Shown: positions 16,195 to 24,449 of the stretch, piece after piece
Position numbering within the stretch: position 1 is the stretch's first letter
Layout: each line of letters starts with the position of its first letter
DNA from: Planctomycetota bacterium
Lineage (GTDB): Bacteria > Planctomycetota > Phycisphaerae > Sedimentisphaerales > Anaerobacaceae
Direction: 5' to 3'
NCBI GenBank assembly: GCA_020350405.1
Contig: CP070715.1
Location: 664,097-697,243, forward strand
DNA: 33,147 nt
Program-made: the position numbers and the translations under genes
Notes under the pieces: model-generated
What the model saw: the letters and a program-made list of their open reading frames with translations, nothing else
The model's database searches: none
What the model was told of the DNA's origin: nothing

Positions 16195-16716
16195 ATGATA
16201 GACAATGAAACTGACGTAATCTTTCGCGAAGTACAGAGATTCAGTTTATGGCTTCGCTGGATGATTACTATCTCGATGGTTTTAGCGATAGTAATCGACT
16301 GTGTTGCGCTGCAAAAAAAGTCTTCACAGCAGGCCCCGCCTGATATACTACCGACCATTTTGCTCATAGCCGTTGGAATACTTCTGCCGATAGCCGTTTC
16401 GGTCCTTTTTTGGCTCTTGAAACTGGAAACAGAGGTTCGCACAGACGGCTTATATATTCGTTTCTTCCCGTTTCATATCCAATACAAGAAATTCACCGCA
16501 GAGGATTTGAGCGAATATTACGCCAGAACGTACAGACCCATACTCGAATACGGCGGCTGGGGAATTCGGTGCGGCTGGCGCGGGGGAAGAGCCTACAATG
16601 TAAGCGGTAACAAGGGCGTCCAGCTCGTCTTAAAAAACGGAAAACGCCTGCTCATCGGTTCTCAAAAGGCCGAAGAACTGGCCGATGCGCTTGGCTCACT
16701 AACTCAAACCGGTTAG
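16195..16716 (+). CDS. Small membrane protein, DUF6141-like
   Basis: This 173-residue protein has a short cytoplasmic start (FREVQRFSLWLRWMITI), two membrane helices at about 20-40 and 55-80 and a soluble C-terminal beta-rich domain that looks PH-like (TDGLYIRFFPFHIQYKKF, GGWGIRCGWRGGRAYNV, KGVQLVLKNGKRLLIGSQ). The start and overall order recall DUF6141 proteins, a family without assigned function; I am moderately sure of this match. It begins 14 bases after the acetyltransferase-like gene with only a weak ribosome site, which suggests an operon. Confidence 0.75.
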   Translation: MIDNETDVIFREVQRFSLWLRWMITISMVLAIVIDCVALQKKSSQQAPPDILPTILLIAVGILLPIAVSVLFWLLKLETEVRTDGLYIRFFPFHIQYKKFTAEDLSEYYARTYRPILEYGGWGIRCGWRGGRAYNVSGNKGVQLVLKNGKRLLIGSQKAEELADALGSLTQTG

Positions 16717-16739
16717 CTGCCGAAAACCGCAGCTTCTTG

Positions 16740-16768
16740 TTGCATTTTACTTGTCCGCCAGCTACCAT
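16740..16768 (+). promoter_or_regulatory. Possible promoter of the DUF1638 gene
   Basis: TTGCAT (16740-16745) and TACCAT (16763-16768) are 17 bases apart, about 37 bases before the GTG start. A second pair, TTGTCC (16751-16756) and TATTGA (16774-16779), also fits, so the exact site is uncertain. Confidence 0.3.
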
Positions 16769-16805
16769 TACTGTATTGAATTTGTGTTGATTTTTTTCAG
16801 TCTCA

Positions 16806-17525
16806 GTGAAAAAATTCCAGTTTATAATTTGCAAGGTGATGCAGAAAGAGGCCTACTTCTGTGCCGCTCGCTCAAAGAACACCATCGACATAGTACTGAT
16901 GCAGCAGGGTCTGCACAACGAGCCCGACAGGCTTCGCAGCGAGGTACAAAAGGCACTCGACCGCACTTCTGATATCCAGGGTCGAAGTTACGACGCCTCT
17001 CTGCTTGGCTACGGTCTTTGCAGCAATGGCATTGTTGGCCTCTCTGCCGAAATCCCCATCGTCGTACCACGGGGCCATGACTGTATTACACTTCTGCTCG
17101 GCTCCAAGGACAGGTACCAGCAGTACTTTGATTCGCACCGCGGCGTCTACTGGTTCAGTCCCGGCTGGATAGAAACGGGCATCCAACCCGGCAAGGAACG
17201 CTATGAACACACCCTAAAAGAGTACATCGAAAAGTACGGCGACGACAACGCCAAGTACCTTATGGAACTCGAACAGGGCTGGATGAAGGAATACAACTGG
17301 GCAACATATATCGACTGGGGCTTTCCCAATTCCGACCAGGAAAAAGAATATACCAAGCGCTGTGCCGAATTTCTCCACTGGAGCTACGACGAAGTGAAAG
17401 GGGACCCGTCACTAACGCAAAGACTCCTCGACGGCGACTGGAACAAAGATGAGTTCCTAATCGTCCGGCCCGGACAAAAAATTGACGAAGACCTCACAAG
17501 CCAGGGTATAATAAACGCCGAATAG
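16806..17525 (+). CDS. DUF1638 family protein
   Basis: This 239-residue protein matches DUF1638 (QFIICKVMQKEAYFCAARS, then IDIVLMQQGLHNEPDRLRSEVQKALD, SLLGYGLCSNGIVGL and VPRGHDCITLLLGSKDRYQQYF). The family has no proven function; in several anaerobes it occurs near corrinoid-dependent methyltransferase genes, which is worth noting because a URO-D/MtaA-like gene lies at 332-1354. The conserved cysteines (CK, CAA, LCSNG, HDC) could bind a metal or cofactor. Translation starts at GTG with no clear Shine-Dalgarno site. No signal peptide, so probably cytoplasmic. Confidence 0.87.
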   Translation: MKKFQFIICKVMQKEAYFCAARSKNTIDIVLMQQGLHNEPDRLRSEVQKALDRTSDIQGRSYDASLLGYGLCSNGIVGLSAEIPIVVPRGHDCITLLLGSKDRYQQYFDSHRGVYWFSPGWIETGIQPGKERYEHTLKEYIEKYGDDNAKYLMELEQGWMKEYNWATYIDWGFPNSDQEKEYTKRCAEFLHWSYDEVKGDPSLTQRLLDGDWNKDEFLIVRPGQKIDEDLTSQGIINAE

Positions 17526-17578
17526 AAAAATCTTTGCCATTGCTTTCGCAAACTGACGACCTTAAGTCAAACTGTTCT

Positions 17579-19690
17579 ATGGAGCAGGTAAATAGGAAAC
17601 AACACATCCTCTTAATCTACATCGCTCTGGCTGCCGGTACGTTTGCCGCCTTTGAACCGGCGCTCCATAATGATTTCGTTGGTTACGATGACCCCTATTA
17701 CGTGACCGACAATCCCAATGTTAATGTCGGCCTAACCCGCAAATCCATCGCCTATGCCCTAACCGCCGCGCACGGCGCCATCTGGAACCCCGTCACCACC
17801 CTCTCCCACATGCTTGACTGTCAGTTGTTCGGTCTAAATCCCTTCTGGCATCACCTGACAAGTTTATTGTTTCACGTCGCCAGCACTTTGCTGCTCTTTG
17901 GGATTCTCAAAAGGATGACCGGCTCACTTTGGCCCAGTGCCTTTGTGGCCGCCGCATTCGCGCTGCACCCTCTGCGTCTCGAGTCGGTCGCATGGGTGTC
18001 ATCGAGAAAAGACGTCCTGAGCGTCTTTTTCTGGATGTTGACAATGTGGGCTTACATCCGATACACAGAGCATGCCGGCATAAGGAGGTACCTGCTCGTA
18101 TTCTTGTTCCTCTGGCTGGGACTTCTGGCCAAACCTATGCTCCTGACCTTGCCGTTCGCGCTGCTTCTGCTGGACTATTGGCCCCTCAGGCGGTTTCAAC
18201 CGCCCATTAAAAAAACGACCTTGCGACTAATTGCCGAAAAGCTCCCTTTATTTGCCCTTGTAGGAGTCGTCGGTCTAATCGCATATATCGTCCCCCAAAG
18301 CCAAGGAGCATTGAAACTGACTCAGTCCTTGTCGCTAAGTACCAGATTTGCAAATGCTCTGGTTGGCTATATTGCCTACATAGGCAAGATTTTTTACCCG
18401 GCCGATTTGGTGGTCCTGTACCCACACCCCCGTGACACCTTACCGGCGTTCCAGCCGATAGCGTCACTTTTGCTGCTCGCACTCATATCGGCCGCAGTAT
18501 TCTATAAGACTTCAAATCGCCGTTACCTGAGGATGGGCTGGCTGTGGTATCTCGGAACCCTGCTGCCCGTTATCGGTCTGGTCCAGTTGGGACATCAGGC
18601 CATCGCCGACCGATATACCTATCTGCCTTCCATCGGTATCTTCATTATCGTTGCCTGGGGCGCTGCTGAGTTACTCACCAAAAGCCGGCTGCCGAAAGCT
18701 GTGCCGGCAATATCCGCAGCCGCAATACTTATCGCTCTGTCGGTATCTACCCGGGTCCAGGCACGCTACTGGCAAAACAGTCTTACCCTCTATGAACGCG
18801 CCGTTACGGTTACAAAAAATAATCACATAATGCACTACAATTATGCGAATGCCCTTCTTAGGGCCGGCCGATTCGACGACGCCCTCACGAACTTCAAGCA
18901 GGCCCTTAAAATCAATCCACAATACTTCGACGCCCGTAACGGCATCGGCAGGGCGCTCCTGAAGCAGGGAAAAACCGATGATGCCATTGCATATTTCAGC
19001 GAGATGCTCCGCCTCAAACCCGGTTATTACAAGGCACACTACAATATCGCACTGGCCATGACCGAAAAGGGCGACTACGACAACGCCATCGAACATTTCC
19101 ACAAAGCTCTGCGCGTAAAGCCCGATTGGCCTGACGCGTACTACAACATGGGCAGGGCCTTTTACCTTCAGGGCGACCGTGACGCCGCCGCCAAACAGTT
19201 TATCCGGGCCCTGCGATTAAAACCCGATTATCTCACCGCGCGCGTTAAACTCGCCCAAACCTTGACCGAAATGGGCGAAACCCCGTACGCCGTTGACCAC
19301 TATCGCAAGGCGCTTGAACTTCGACCCAACAATATCGAAATACTGACAGGCCTCGCATGGCTCCTGGCCGCTTCTGAAGATACCAAGGTCCATGCCCCCC
19401 CTGCCGCTGTTAAATTGGCCCAAAAGGCCTGCGAACTTACCAACTATGAACATATCAGGGCTCTGGACACCCTCGCTGTTGCCTATGCCGCAGCAGGCAA
19501 ACTCCCTCAGGCAATTGAAACCGCCAAAAAAGCTCTTCAGCTTGCCATCACCGCCGGCAAAAAAGACCTCGTCCGAGAAATAGACAAACGGCTCCGCTTG
19601 TATAGCGATGGACAGCCTTGTCGCAGCTTGAAGCCGGACTACGCAACTGACGAAGACACGATTGACCCGGACACGCCAGGAACGCGGTAA
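17579..19690 (+). CDS. TMTC-like membrane glycosyltransferase with TPR repeats
   Basis: The 703-residue protein joins a membrane half and a repeat half. Residues 1-395 carry about ten membrane segments with the layout of GT-C/TMTC proteins: an early FVGYDDPYYVTDNPNV loop with the acidic pair expected near the catalytic site, FWHHLTSLLFHV, and FALHPLRLESVAWVSSRKDVLS. From residue about 415, tetratricopeptide repeats follow one another (NYANALLRAGRFDDALTNFK, YNIALAMTEKGDYDNAIEHF, YYNMGRAFYLQGDRDAAAKQF and more). Eukaryotic TMTCs add mannose to proteins; bacterial relatives are largely uncharacterised. ATG 17579 is preferred to TTG 17534 since the latter only adds a polar tail. Sugar donor and acceptor are unknown. 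Confidence 0.88.
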   Translation: MEQVNRKQHILLIYIALAAGTFAAFEPALHNDFVGYDDPYYVTDNPNVNVGLTRKSIAYALTAAHGAIWNPVTTLSHMLDCQLFGLNPFWHHLTSLLFHVASTLLLFGILKRMTGSLWPSAFVAAAFALHPLRLESVAWVSSRKDVLSVFFWMLTMWAYIRYTEHAGIRRYLLVFLFLWLGLLAKPMLLTLPFALLLLDYWPLRRFQPPIKKTTLRLIAEKLPLFALVGVVGLIAYIVPQSQGALKLTQSLSLSTRFANALVGYIAYIGKIFYPADLVVLYPHPRDTLPAFQPIASLLLLALISAAVFYKTSNRRYLRMGWLWYLGTLLPVIGLVQLGHQAIADRYTYLPSIGIFIIVAWGAAELLTKSRLPKAVPAISAAAILIALSVSTRVQARYWQNSLTLYERAVTVTKNNHIMHYNYANALLRAGRFDDALTNFKQALKINPQYFDARNGIGRALLKQGKTDDAIAYFSEMLRLKPGYYKAHYNIALAMTEKGDYDNAIEHFHKALRVKPDWPDAYYNMGRAFYLQGDRDAAAKQFIRALRLKPDYLTARVKLAQTLTEMGETPYAVDHYRKALELRPNNIEILTGLAWLLAASEDTKVHAPPAAVKLAQKACELTNYEHIRALDTLAVAYAAAGKLPQAIETAKKALQLAITAGKKDLVREIDKRLRLYSDGQPCRSLKPDYATDEDTIDPDTPGTR

Positions 19691-19784
19691 AAACACATGC
19701 TGGCCGCTGAAAATTTATTTATTGGATTATTTTACCATTTGCGTTATTCTTTTTTAGCCAAAACCTAAAATCGAGGGACATAAA

Positions 19785-20504
19785 ATGAAGATTACTGCCT
19801 TTAACGGAAGTCCCTGGGGTCCCACAAGCAATACTCAGATTATAGTCGATGAGTTCCTGGCTGGGGCCACAGACGCCGGCGCAAAGACCGAAACCATCCT
19901 CCTGCAGCAGCGCGACATCAGGCCCTGTAAAGGCTGTTTCGACTGTCTGGTCAATACACCCGGAAAATGTTCGGTAAAGGACGAGATGCCCAAACTCTTA
20001 AAGAAGTTCATGGCCTCCGACATCGTGGTCTTTGCCACGCCGCTTTATATTGACAATGTCTCCGGCCCTATGAAAATCTTTATGGACAGACTCATCCAGC
20101 TCGTCGAGCCCCATTTTGAAAAGGCACCGGACGGCCGGTATCGACACCGAAAACGGTTCCCCGAGTATCCCAAGTTTGCTGTCATCGCAAACGGTCACCT
20201 GCCGGAACAGGCCATCTTTGATGTCTTAAGATTGCTCTTCAGACGCCTCGCCCGCAACATGCACACCGAGCTGGTCGCGGAAGTCTATCGTCCGACCGGC
20301 GGACTTTTAAGAAGCCAGGATATTACGTTCAAGAAGGTCATAAAAGAGTATAAGCTGCTCTTGCGCAAGGCCGGTTCCGAACTGGCCAAAGAGGGCAAAT
20401 TCACCGAGCAGACCGTTGAGCTGCTCGAAAAACAACTGATGGACCCTGACCAGTACGCCGAATACGCCAACGAACAATGGGACAACATGCTCTTAAACGC
20501 CTGA
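19785..20504 (+). CDS. Flavodoxin-fold NAD(P)H oxidoreductase, iron-sulfur flavoprotein-like
   Basis: The 239-residue protein has the FMN-binding flavodoxin-like fold of the NADPH-dependent FMN reductase/Isf group. ITAFNGSPWGPTSNTQII is the phosphate loop and FATPLYIDNVSGPMKIFMDRL the isoalloxazine region. Cysteines 48, 51, 54 and 62 form the compact C-x2-C-x2-C-x7-C pattern that holds a 4Fe-4S cluster in Isf proteins of anaerobes. The role would be electron transfer from ferredoxin or NAD(P)H, possibly to oxygen or peroxide. The C-terminal 90 residues are an extra helical part. Translation starts behind GAGGGA. It is a single gene between unrelated neighbours. Confidence 0.87.
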   Translation: MKITAFNGSPWGPTSNTQIIVDEFLAGATDAGAKTETILLQQRDIRPCKGCFDCLVNTPGKCSVKDEMPKLLKKFMASDIVVFATPLYIDNVSGPMKIFMDRLIQLVEPHFEKAPDGRYRHRKRFPEYPKFAVIANGHLPEQAIFDVLRLLFRRLARNMHTELVAEVYRPTGGLLRSQDITFKKVIKEYKLLLRKAGSELAKEGKFTEQTVELLEKQLMDPDQYAEYANEQWDNMLLNA

Positions 20505-20659
20505 CACCACCGCGCCGACTTTACAGAGGTTCTACAAAGTGTAGACGCACATCTGCATTCAGCCGGCCCCAAAGCAGACCGCGCAGGTTCTTCAACAGAT
20601 AGAATTTTTCACAATTATTGCCGTCGGCCTGGTGATGAGTCCTTAAGAAAAAATTCTTT

Positions 20660-21301
20660 ATGACCGGACAAGAACAAAATCGATTTGATGACATTTATAA
20701 AGATATGTCGCTCGATGACATCCCCTGGAATCTCGAAACTCCCCCGGAGCTCCTGGTCGAATTGGTTGACACCAGTAAAGTCCGGCCCTGCAAAGCCGTT
20801 GACTTGGGCTGCGGAGCGGGCAATTATGCCGTCTATCTCGCCGGCCGGGGATTCGAGGTTACGGGCGTCGATATTTCGCCCACAGCTATAAAAATTGCAA
20901 AAGAAAACGCCCAGAGAAAAAGCGTGAACTGTAACTTTATCGTTGCTGATGTTGTTCAGGGCCTTGATGAACTCTGCCAAACCTGGCAGTTCGCTTACGG
21001 CTGGGGCTTGTTGCACCACATCTCACCTGAGCAAAGGCAAAAGTACGTTGAGAATGTCTCTCGAATACTTGACCCCGCCAGCAAATACCTCTCCGTATCT
21101 TTTAGTCAAAAGGATACCGGTTTCGCGGGCTCACAAAGCCGCAGACAATCCCAGTTGGGCACCGTTTTATATCTTTCCTCTCAAGACCAGTTAAGAAAGC
21201 TGTTTGAAACGCACTTTCAGATAATCAACTTGCGGACAATCGAAATCGCCGGTAAATTCGAGTCTCACATTTTCAATTACGCCTTCATGCAAAGAAAGTG
21301 A
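20660..21301 (+). CDS. Class I SAM-dependent methyltransferase
   Basis: The 213-residue protein has the Rossmann methyltransferase motifs: motif I VDLGCGAGNYAVYLAGRG at 47-64, the acidic end of strand two in VTGVDISPTAIKIAKENA, and motif IV-like FAYGWGLLHHISPEQRQKYV. The N-terminal segment (RFDDIYKDMSLDDIPWNLETPP) matches the TehB/thiopurine-like small-molecule methyltransferases. The substrate cannot be told. The ribosome site is weak (AAGAAAAAA). A short hairpin (20531-20545) lies in the 155-base gap upstream. The mntP gene follows 43 bases later. Confidence 0.88.
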   Translation: MTGQEQNRFDDIYKDMSLDDIPWNLETPPELLVELVDTSKVRPCKAVDLGCGAGNYAVYLAGRGFEVTGVDISPTAIKIAKENAQRKSVNCNFIVADVVQGLDELCQTWQFAYGWGLLHHISPEQRQKYVENVSRILDPASKYLSVSFSQKDTGFAGSQSRRQSQLGTVLYLSSQDQLRKLFETHFQIINLRTIEIAGKFESHIFNYAFMQRK

Positions 21302-21344
21302 GCACAACAAAAACCGACAAATAACGGAGCGTTGGCAGACGGTC

Positions 21345-21905
21345 ATGTACCTTCTCACAATTGCAATTATAGCGGTAGGCCTGGCGATGGACGCCTTCGC
21401 CGTCTCCGTCGTGAGCGGCACGGCCTACAGGCGGCTAAAGATAAGCCACGCCCTGCGAATGGCCTTCTTCTTCGGCGCGTTCCAGGCCTTTATGCCCTTA
21501 ATCGGCTCGCTGGCAGGACTCAGCCTCAAGGACCACATAGCGGATTATGACCATTGGGTCGCCTTTGCCCTTCTGACTGCCGTCGGCGTCAAAATGATTT
21601 ATGAAGCATTCAAAATCGCCCCCGCCGAGAAAGACCTCAATCCGGCCAATGTTTTTGTCTTGCTGATCCTCTCAGTCGCAACCAGTATCGACGCCCTCGC
21701 CGTCGGAATAACGCTTCCACTCCTGCGCGTTCCGCTTGCAACAGCCGTGATAATAATCGGCCTCGTTACCTTCGCCCTTTCCTATATCGGCACGCTACTT
21801 GGCAAAAGCATCGGTCACTTCTTCGAAAGCAAAATCGAAGCTGCCGGCGGACTTATTTTGGTCGCGCTCGGCGTCAAAATATTGCTCCAGCACCTGCTAT
21901 TCTAA
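21345..21905 (+). CDS. mntP: Manganese efflux pump MntP family
   Basis: The 186-residue protein has six membrane segments and the two DUF204 repeats of MntP. The essential aspartates are present: AVGLAMDAFAVSVVSG (Asp16) in the first helix and VATSIDALAVGITLPL (Asp116) in the fourth. Length and layout equal those of characterised MntP proteins, which export Mn(II) and protect against manganese excess. No yybP-ykoY manganese riboswitch is possible in the 43 bases upstream, so regulation differs from that of E. coli, or the gene is read from the methyltransferase promoter. Confidence 0.94.
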   Translation: MYLLTIAIIAVGLAMDAFAVSVVSGTAYRRLKISHALRMAFFFGAFQAFMPLIGSLAGLSLKDHIADYDHWVAFALLTAVGVKMIYEAFKIAPAEKDLNPANVFVLLILSVATSIDALAVGITLPLLRVPLATAVIIIGLVTFALSYIGTLLGKSIGHFFESKIEAAGGLILVALGVKILLQHLLF

Positions 21906-22022
21906 GTCACCATCGCAAACAGCAGCTTGGGCTGCAAATGGCCGGATGCTTTCGCGCAGCCACTCCGGGGTATCACCATGTTGCGGCCTTCGCAAAGTCC
22001 CAAAATCCGGACCGGCGGACTC

Positions 22023-22051
22023 TTGCCAAAAAGCCCTCCGTTTGTTATAAG
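22023..22051 (+). promoter_or_regulatory. Promoter of the metallopeptidase/ATP-grasp operon
   Basis: TTGCCA (22023-22028) and TATAAG (22046-22051) are separated by exactly 17 bases, with TG one base before the -10 box. Transcription would start near 22058 and give a leader of about 95 bases. That leader holds a small hairpin (AAGAT-TTGC-ATCTT) and nothing else I can name. Confidence 0.6.
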
Positions 22052-22152
22052 ATGAAGCTGAGTCAGGTTTCGATGCGATGTGTCTCTATGCCGACTTGAA
22101 GATTTGCATCTTGTAGCTCGCATCAGGTATGCAAGGCAGGAAAGTCACTCGT

Positions 22153-23178
22153 ATGGCAAAGACACAAAAAACAAAAGATTGGCAGGAGCTGCCCGACGAT
22201 GAAATTCTGCAGATGCGGGTTCGAGACCTGCATGTGCAGGTTTCCGGCTCTGCTGTCGAACCGCTCGTAAATAGGCTCTACACAGAACTCGATGCGAAGG
22301 GCATAGGCTTTCACCCTCCTTGCTACCTCGCGGACGAGTGGCTTTGTCCTGACAAGGTGCCGATTATTGGTATACCTTTTTGTCTGGCGCATCCCCGCCT
22401 GAAGAACATCGAACAGAAAATGATGCTTGAAGTTGAGGGGGGTACCGAGCAATCTTGCATGAGATTGCTCCGTCACGAATGCGGTCACGCCCTGAACTAC
22501 GCATACAAGCTGTACGAGAGGACGCGATGGCGCGAATTATTCGGTCGTTTCTCCGCAAGGTATTCGGATTACTACCACTTTCAGCCCTATTCCCGACGAT
22601 TTGTGATACACCTGCAAGACTATTATGCACAGGCCCATCCGGATGAAGACTTTGCCGAAACCTTCGCCGTCTGGCTTACAGCCGACAGTTCCTGGCAGCT
22701 AAAGTACCGTCACTGGCCGGTCATCAAAAAACTGCGCTATGTCGACTACCTGATGAGCAGGGTTTGCAATCAGCCCCCCCTGATCACGGCTCGCCAGAAG
22801 CCTCCGTGGTCGGCGTCGCGAATGACCTCCACACTTGCAGCTTATTACCAGCGCAAACGCGCGGCTCTCGGCGCCGAGTTTCAGGGTTTTTACGATGACA
22901 GTCTCAGAACACTGTTCACCACAAAACATAGCGACTCAAAAATCAGGGCCTCAAAGCTTTTGCGTCGCCATCGACGCCGGGTCATAGACAGCGTCGCAGG
23001 GTGGACCGGACACCGCAAGTATGACATACACCAGTTGGTTAATAAATTTATTGCTCGCTGCGAAGCGCTTGAGCTGTATGCGGCAAGTAATGAGACGGAC
23101 AATGTCATAGGGCTGACCGCTTTGCTTACTGCTATCGCAAATAGTACCCTCACGCTTACGAAGAGTAAACGCAAATGA
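22153..23178 (+). CDS. Putative zinc-binding metallopeptidase
   Basis: The 341-residue protein has a zinc site HECGH at residues 108-112 (LLRHECGHALNYAYKL) and a downstream acidic helix, DEDFAETFAVWLT, that would supply the third ligand. This is the gluzincin-like layout of the putative zinc-binding metallopeptidases. There is no signal peptide, so it probably works in the cytoplasm. ATG 22153 follows CAGGAAAG by 8 bases; an ATG at 22129 would add eight residues and has a worse site. The gene overlaps the ATP-grasp gene by four bases (ATGA), so both products are made together. It might process a peptide that the ligase builds or extends; the substrate is unknown. Confidence 0.86.
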   Translation: MAKTQKTKDWQELPDDEILQMRVRDLHVQVSGSAVEPLVNRLYTELDAKGIGFHPPCYLADEWLCPDKVPIIGIPFCLAHPRLKNIEQKMMLEVEGGTEQSCMRLLRHECGHALNYAYKLYERTRWRELFGRFSARYSDYYHFQPYSRRFVIHLQDYYAQAHPDEDFAETFAVWLTADSSWQLKYRHWPVIKKLRYVDYLMSRVCNQPPLITARQKPPWSASRMTSTLAAYYQRKRAALGAEFQGFYDDSLRTLFTTKHSDSKIRASKLLRRHRRRVIDSVAGWTGHRKYDIHQLVNKFIARCEALELYAASNETDNVIGLTALLTAIANSTLTLTKSKRK

Positions 23179-24182
23179 GCCGAAGATTAAATATCACTGT
23201 TTTGGTCGATGTGGCCAGTGTACCTGACAATGACCCCCACTTCGAGAATACACCCGAAGTTCCGACGACTGAATACCATGCAGTCGATGCGCTGCGGACC
23301 TTGCGGTACAAGGTGTCCGTTTTACCGGCGGTTGATGAGATTGAAAAGATTATCAGCGGCCTGGCAGAACAGCAGCCTGACCTTATCTTCAATCTTACAG
23401 AGCAGTTCGCAGGCGACCGTCGCCTCGACAAGAACATCACCGCACTTCTTGAAATGCTGGGCACCCCTTTTACTGGAAGCGGGCCTACAGGCCTTATGCT
23501 CTGCCGCGACAAACGCCTGGCCAAGCAGCTTCTCAGTCTGCATAAGGTACGTGTTCCCGGCTTTGTCTCTCTGCCGCACAAAGGAGCAGTCTCTGTGCCA
23601 AAAAGCTTGCGATATCCCTTGGTCGTCAAACCCGCGTTCGAAGACAGCTCCGAAGGTATCTCTAATGCCTCACTGGTTGCGAACGAAAGCGCGCTTAAGG
23701 AACGGGCCCAATTCGTTCACGAACGATGGGACCAGGCTGCGATTGCCGAAGAATATATCGAAGGCAGAGAACTTTACGTCAGCATCCTTGGCAACAAAAG
23801 GTTGACCGTCTTTCCCATCCGGGAATGCCTTTTCAACTCCAGCGCCGGCGACGGCCCCCATCTTGCAACCTACCGCGTAAAGTGGAATGAGCAGTTCCGT
23901 AAAAAATGGAATATAAAATTCGGATTCGCAAAGCTTGACCCTTCGGCGGTCAAAAGAATCACCCGTGTTTGCAAGAGGGTCTATCGCGTCCTGCAAATCA
24001 GAGACTACGGCAGAATAGACCTCAGGCTGACGCCTGACAATAAACTTGTCATTCTTGAGGCCAATCCCAACCCCGACATTGCCTACGGCGAGGAATTTGC
24101 CGAAGCGGCCGAAAAAGGTGGAATCTCCTATGACGACCTTATTGACCGCATTATCCATCTTGCCCTGCGAAGATACAAATAA
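23175..24182 (+). CDS. ATP-grasp ligase, D-alanine-D-alanine ligase-like
   Basis: The 335-residue protein follows the Ddl plan. The N-terminal domain has PDLIFNLTEQFAGDRRLDKN and the LLEMLGTPFTGSGPTGLMLCRDK region. The ATP-grasp part has LVVKPAFEDSSEGISNASLV (lysine and glycine-serine loop), IAEEYIEGRELYVSILG and the metal-binding RIDLRLT with VILEANPNPDIA. It should join a carboxylate to an amine through an acyl phosphate. It is probably not the housekeeping Ddl: it is coupled to a metallopeptidase rather than to mur genes, and the final motif reads ANPNPDI instead of the usual EvNt-PG-t. The true substrates are unknown. Confidence 0.88.
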   Translation: MSRRLNITVLVDVASVPDNDPHFENTPEVPTTEYHAVDALRTLRYKVSVLPAVDEIEKIISGLAEQQPDLIFNLTEQFAGDRRLDKNITALLEMLGTPFTGSGPTGLMLCRDKRLAKQLLSLHKVRVPGFVSLPHKGAVSVPKSLRYPLVVKPAFEDSSEGISNASLVANESALKERAQFVHERWDQAAIAEEYIEGRELYVSILGNKRLTVFPIRECLFNSSAGDGPHLATYRVKWNEQFRKKWNIKFGFAKLDPSAVKRITRVCKRVYRVLQIRDYGRIDLRLTPDNKLVILEANPNPDIAYGEEFAEAAEKGGISYDDLIDRIIHLALRRYK

Positions 24183-24349
24183 GGCTCGCAGGCCAAGCCC
24201 ATCCTTCGCCCGCTGCCACAGTAACTGTTGCCATATTTATTACTCAGGTAAATATTGCGCTGGCTTGCTGGCCTCCAACCAGTGCGGGTTGCCGGTGACT
24301 ATCCGGTCGACATGACACTCTCGATTGCACGCAATATTATGTATTGGCC

Positions 24350-24377
24350 TTGCGGCGATTTGGAAAAACAATATAAT
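24350..24377 (+). promoter_or_regulatory. Candidate promoter of the DUF362 gene
   Basis: TTGCGG (24350-24355), a 16-base spacer and a perfect TATAAT (24372-24377). Transcription from about 24384 would begin after the upstream in-frame starts and so supports ATG 24450. The rest of the 267-base gap after the ATP-grasp gene shows nothing recognisable. Confidence 0.42.
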
Positions 24378-24449
24378 GGCCGCGTTGATTTCACTGGCTC
24401 GGATTATTGTAAAAAGGTCGTAAATTTCTGCAACGCAATTGCTGGTTTT

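Noticed and set aside
21302-21344. Possible yybP-ykoY manganese riboswitch before mntP
   Set aside because: Only 43 bases separate mntP from the preceding gene, too few for this element, and its conserved loops are not seen.
21902-22123. 73-codon minus-strand frame in the gap after mntP
   Set aside because: It has no ribosome site or family similarity and overlaps a strong plus-strand promoter.
24255-24449. In-frame N-terminal extension of the DUF362 protein
   Set aside because: The family starts at MASKVYFIKG; a TATAAT promoter box lies inside the extension and it shows no domain similarity.
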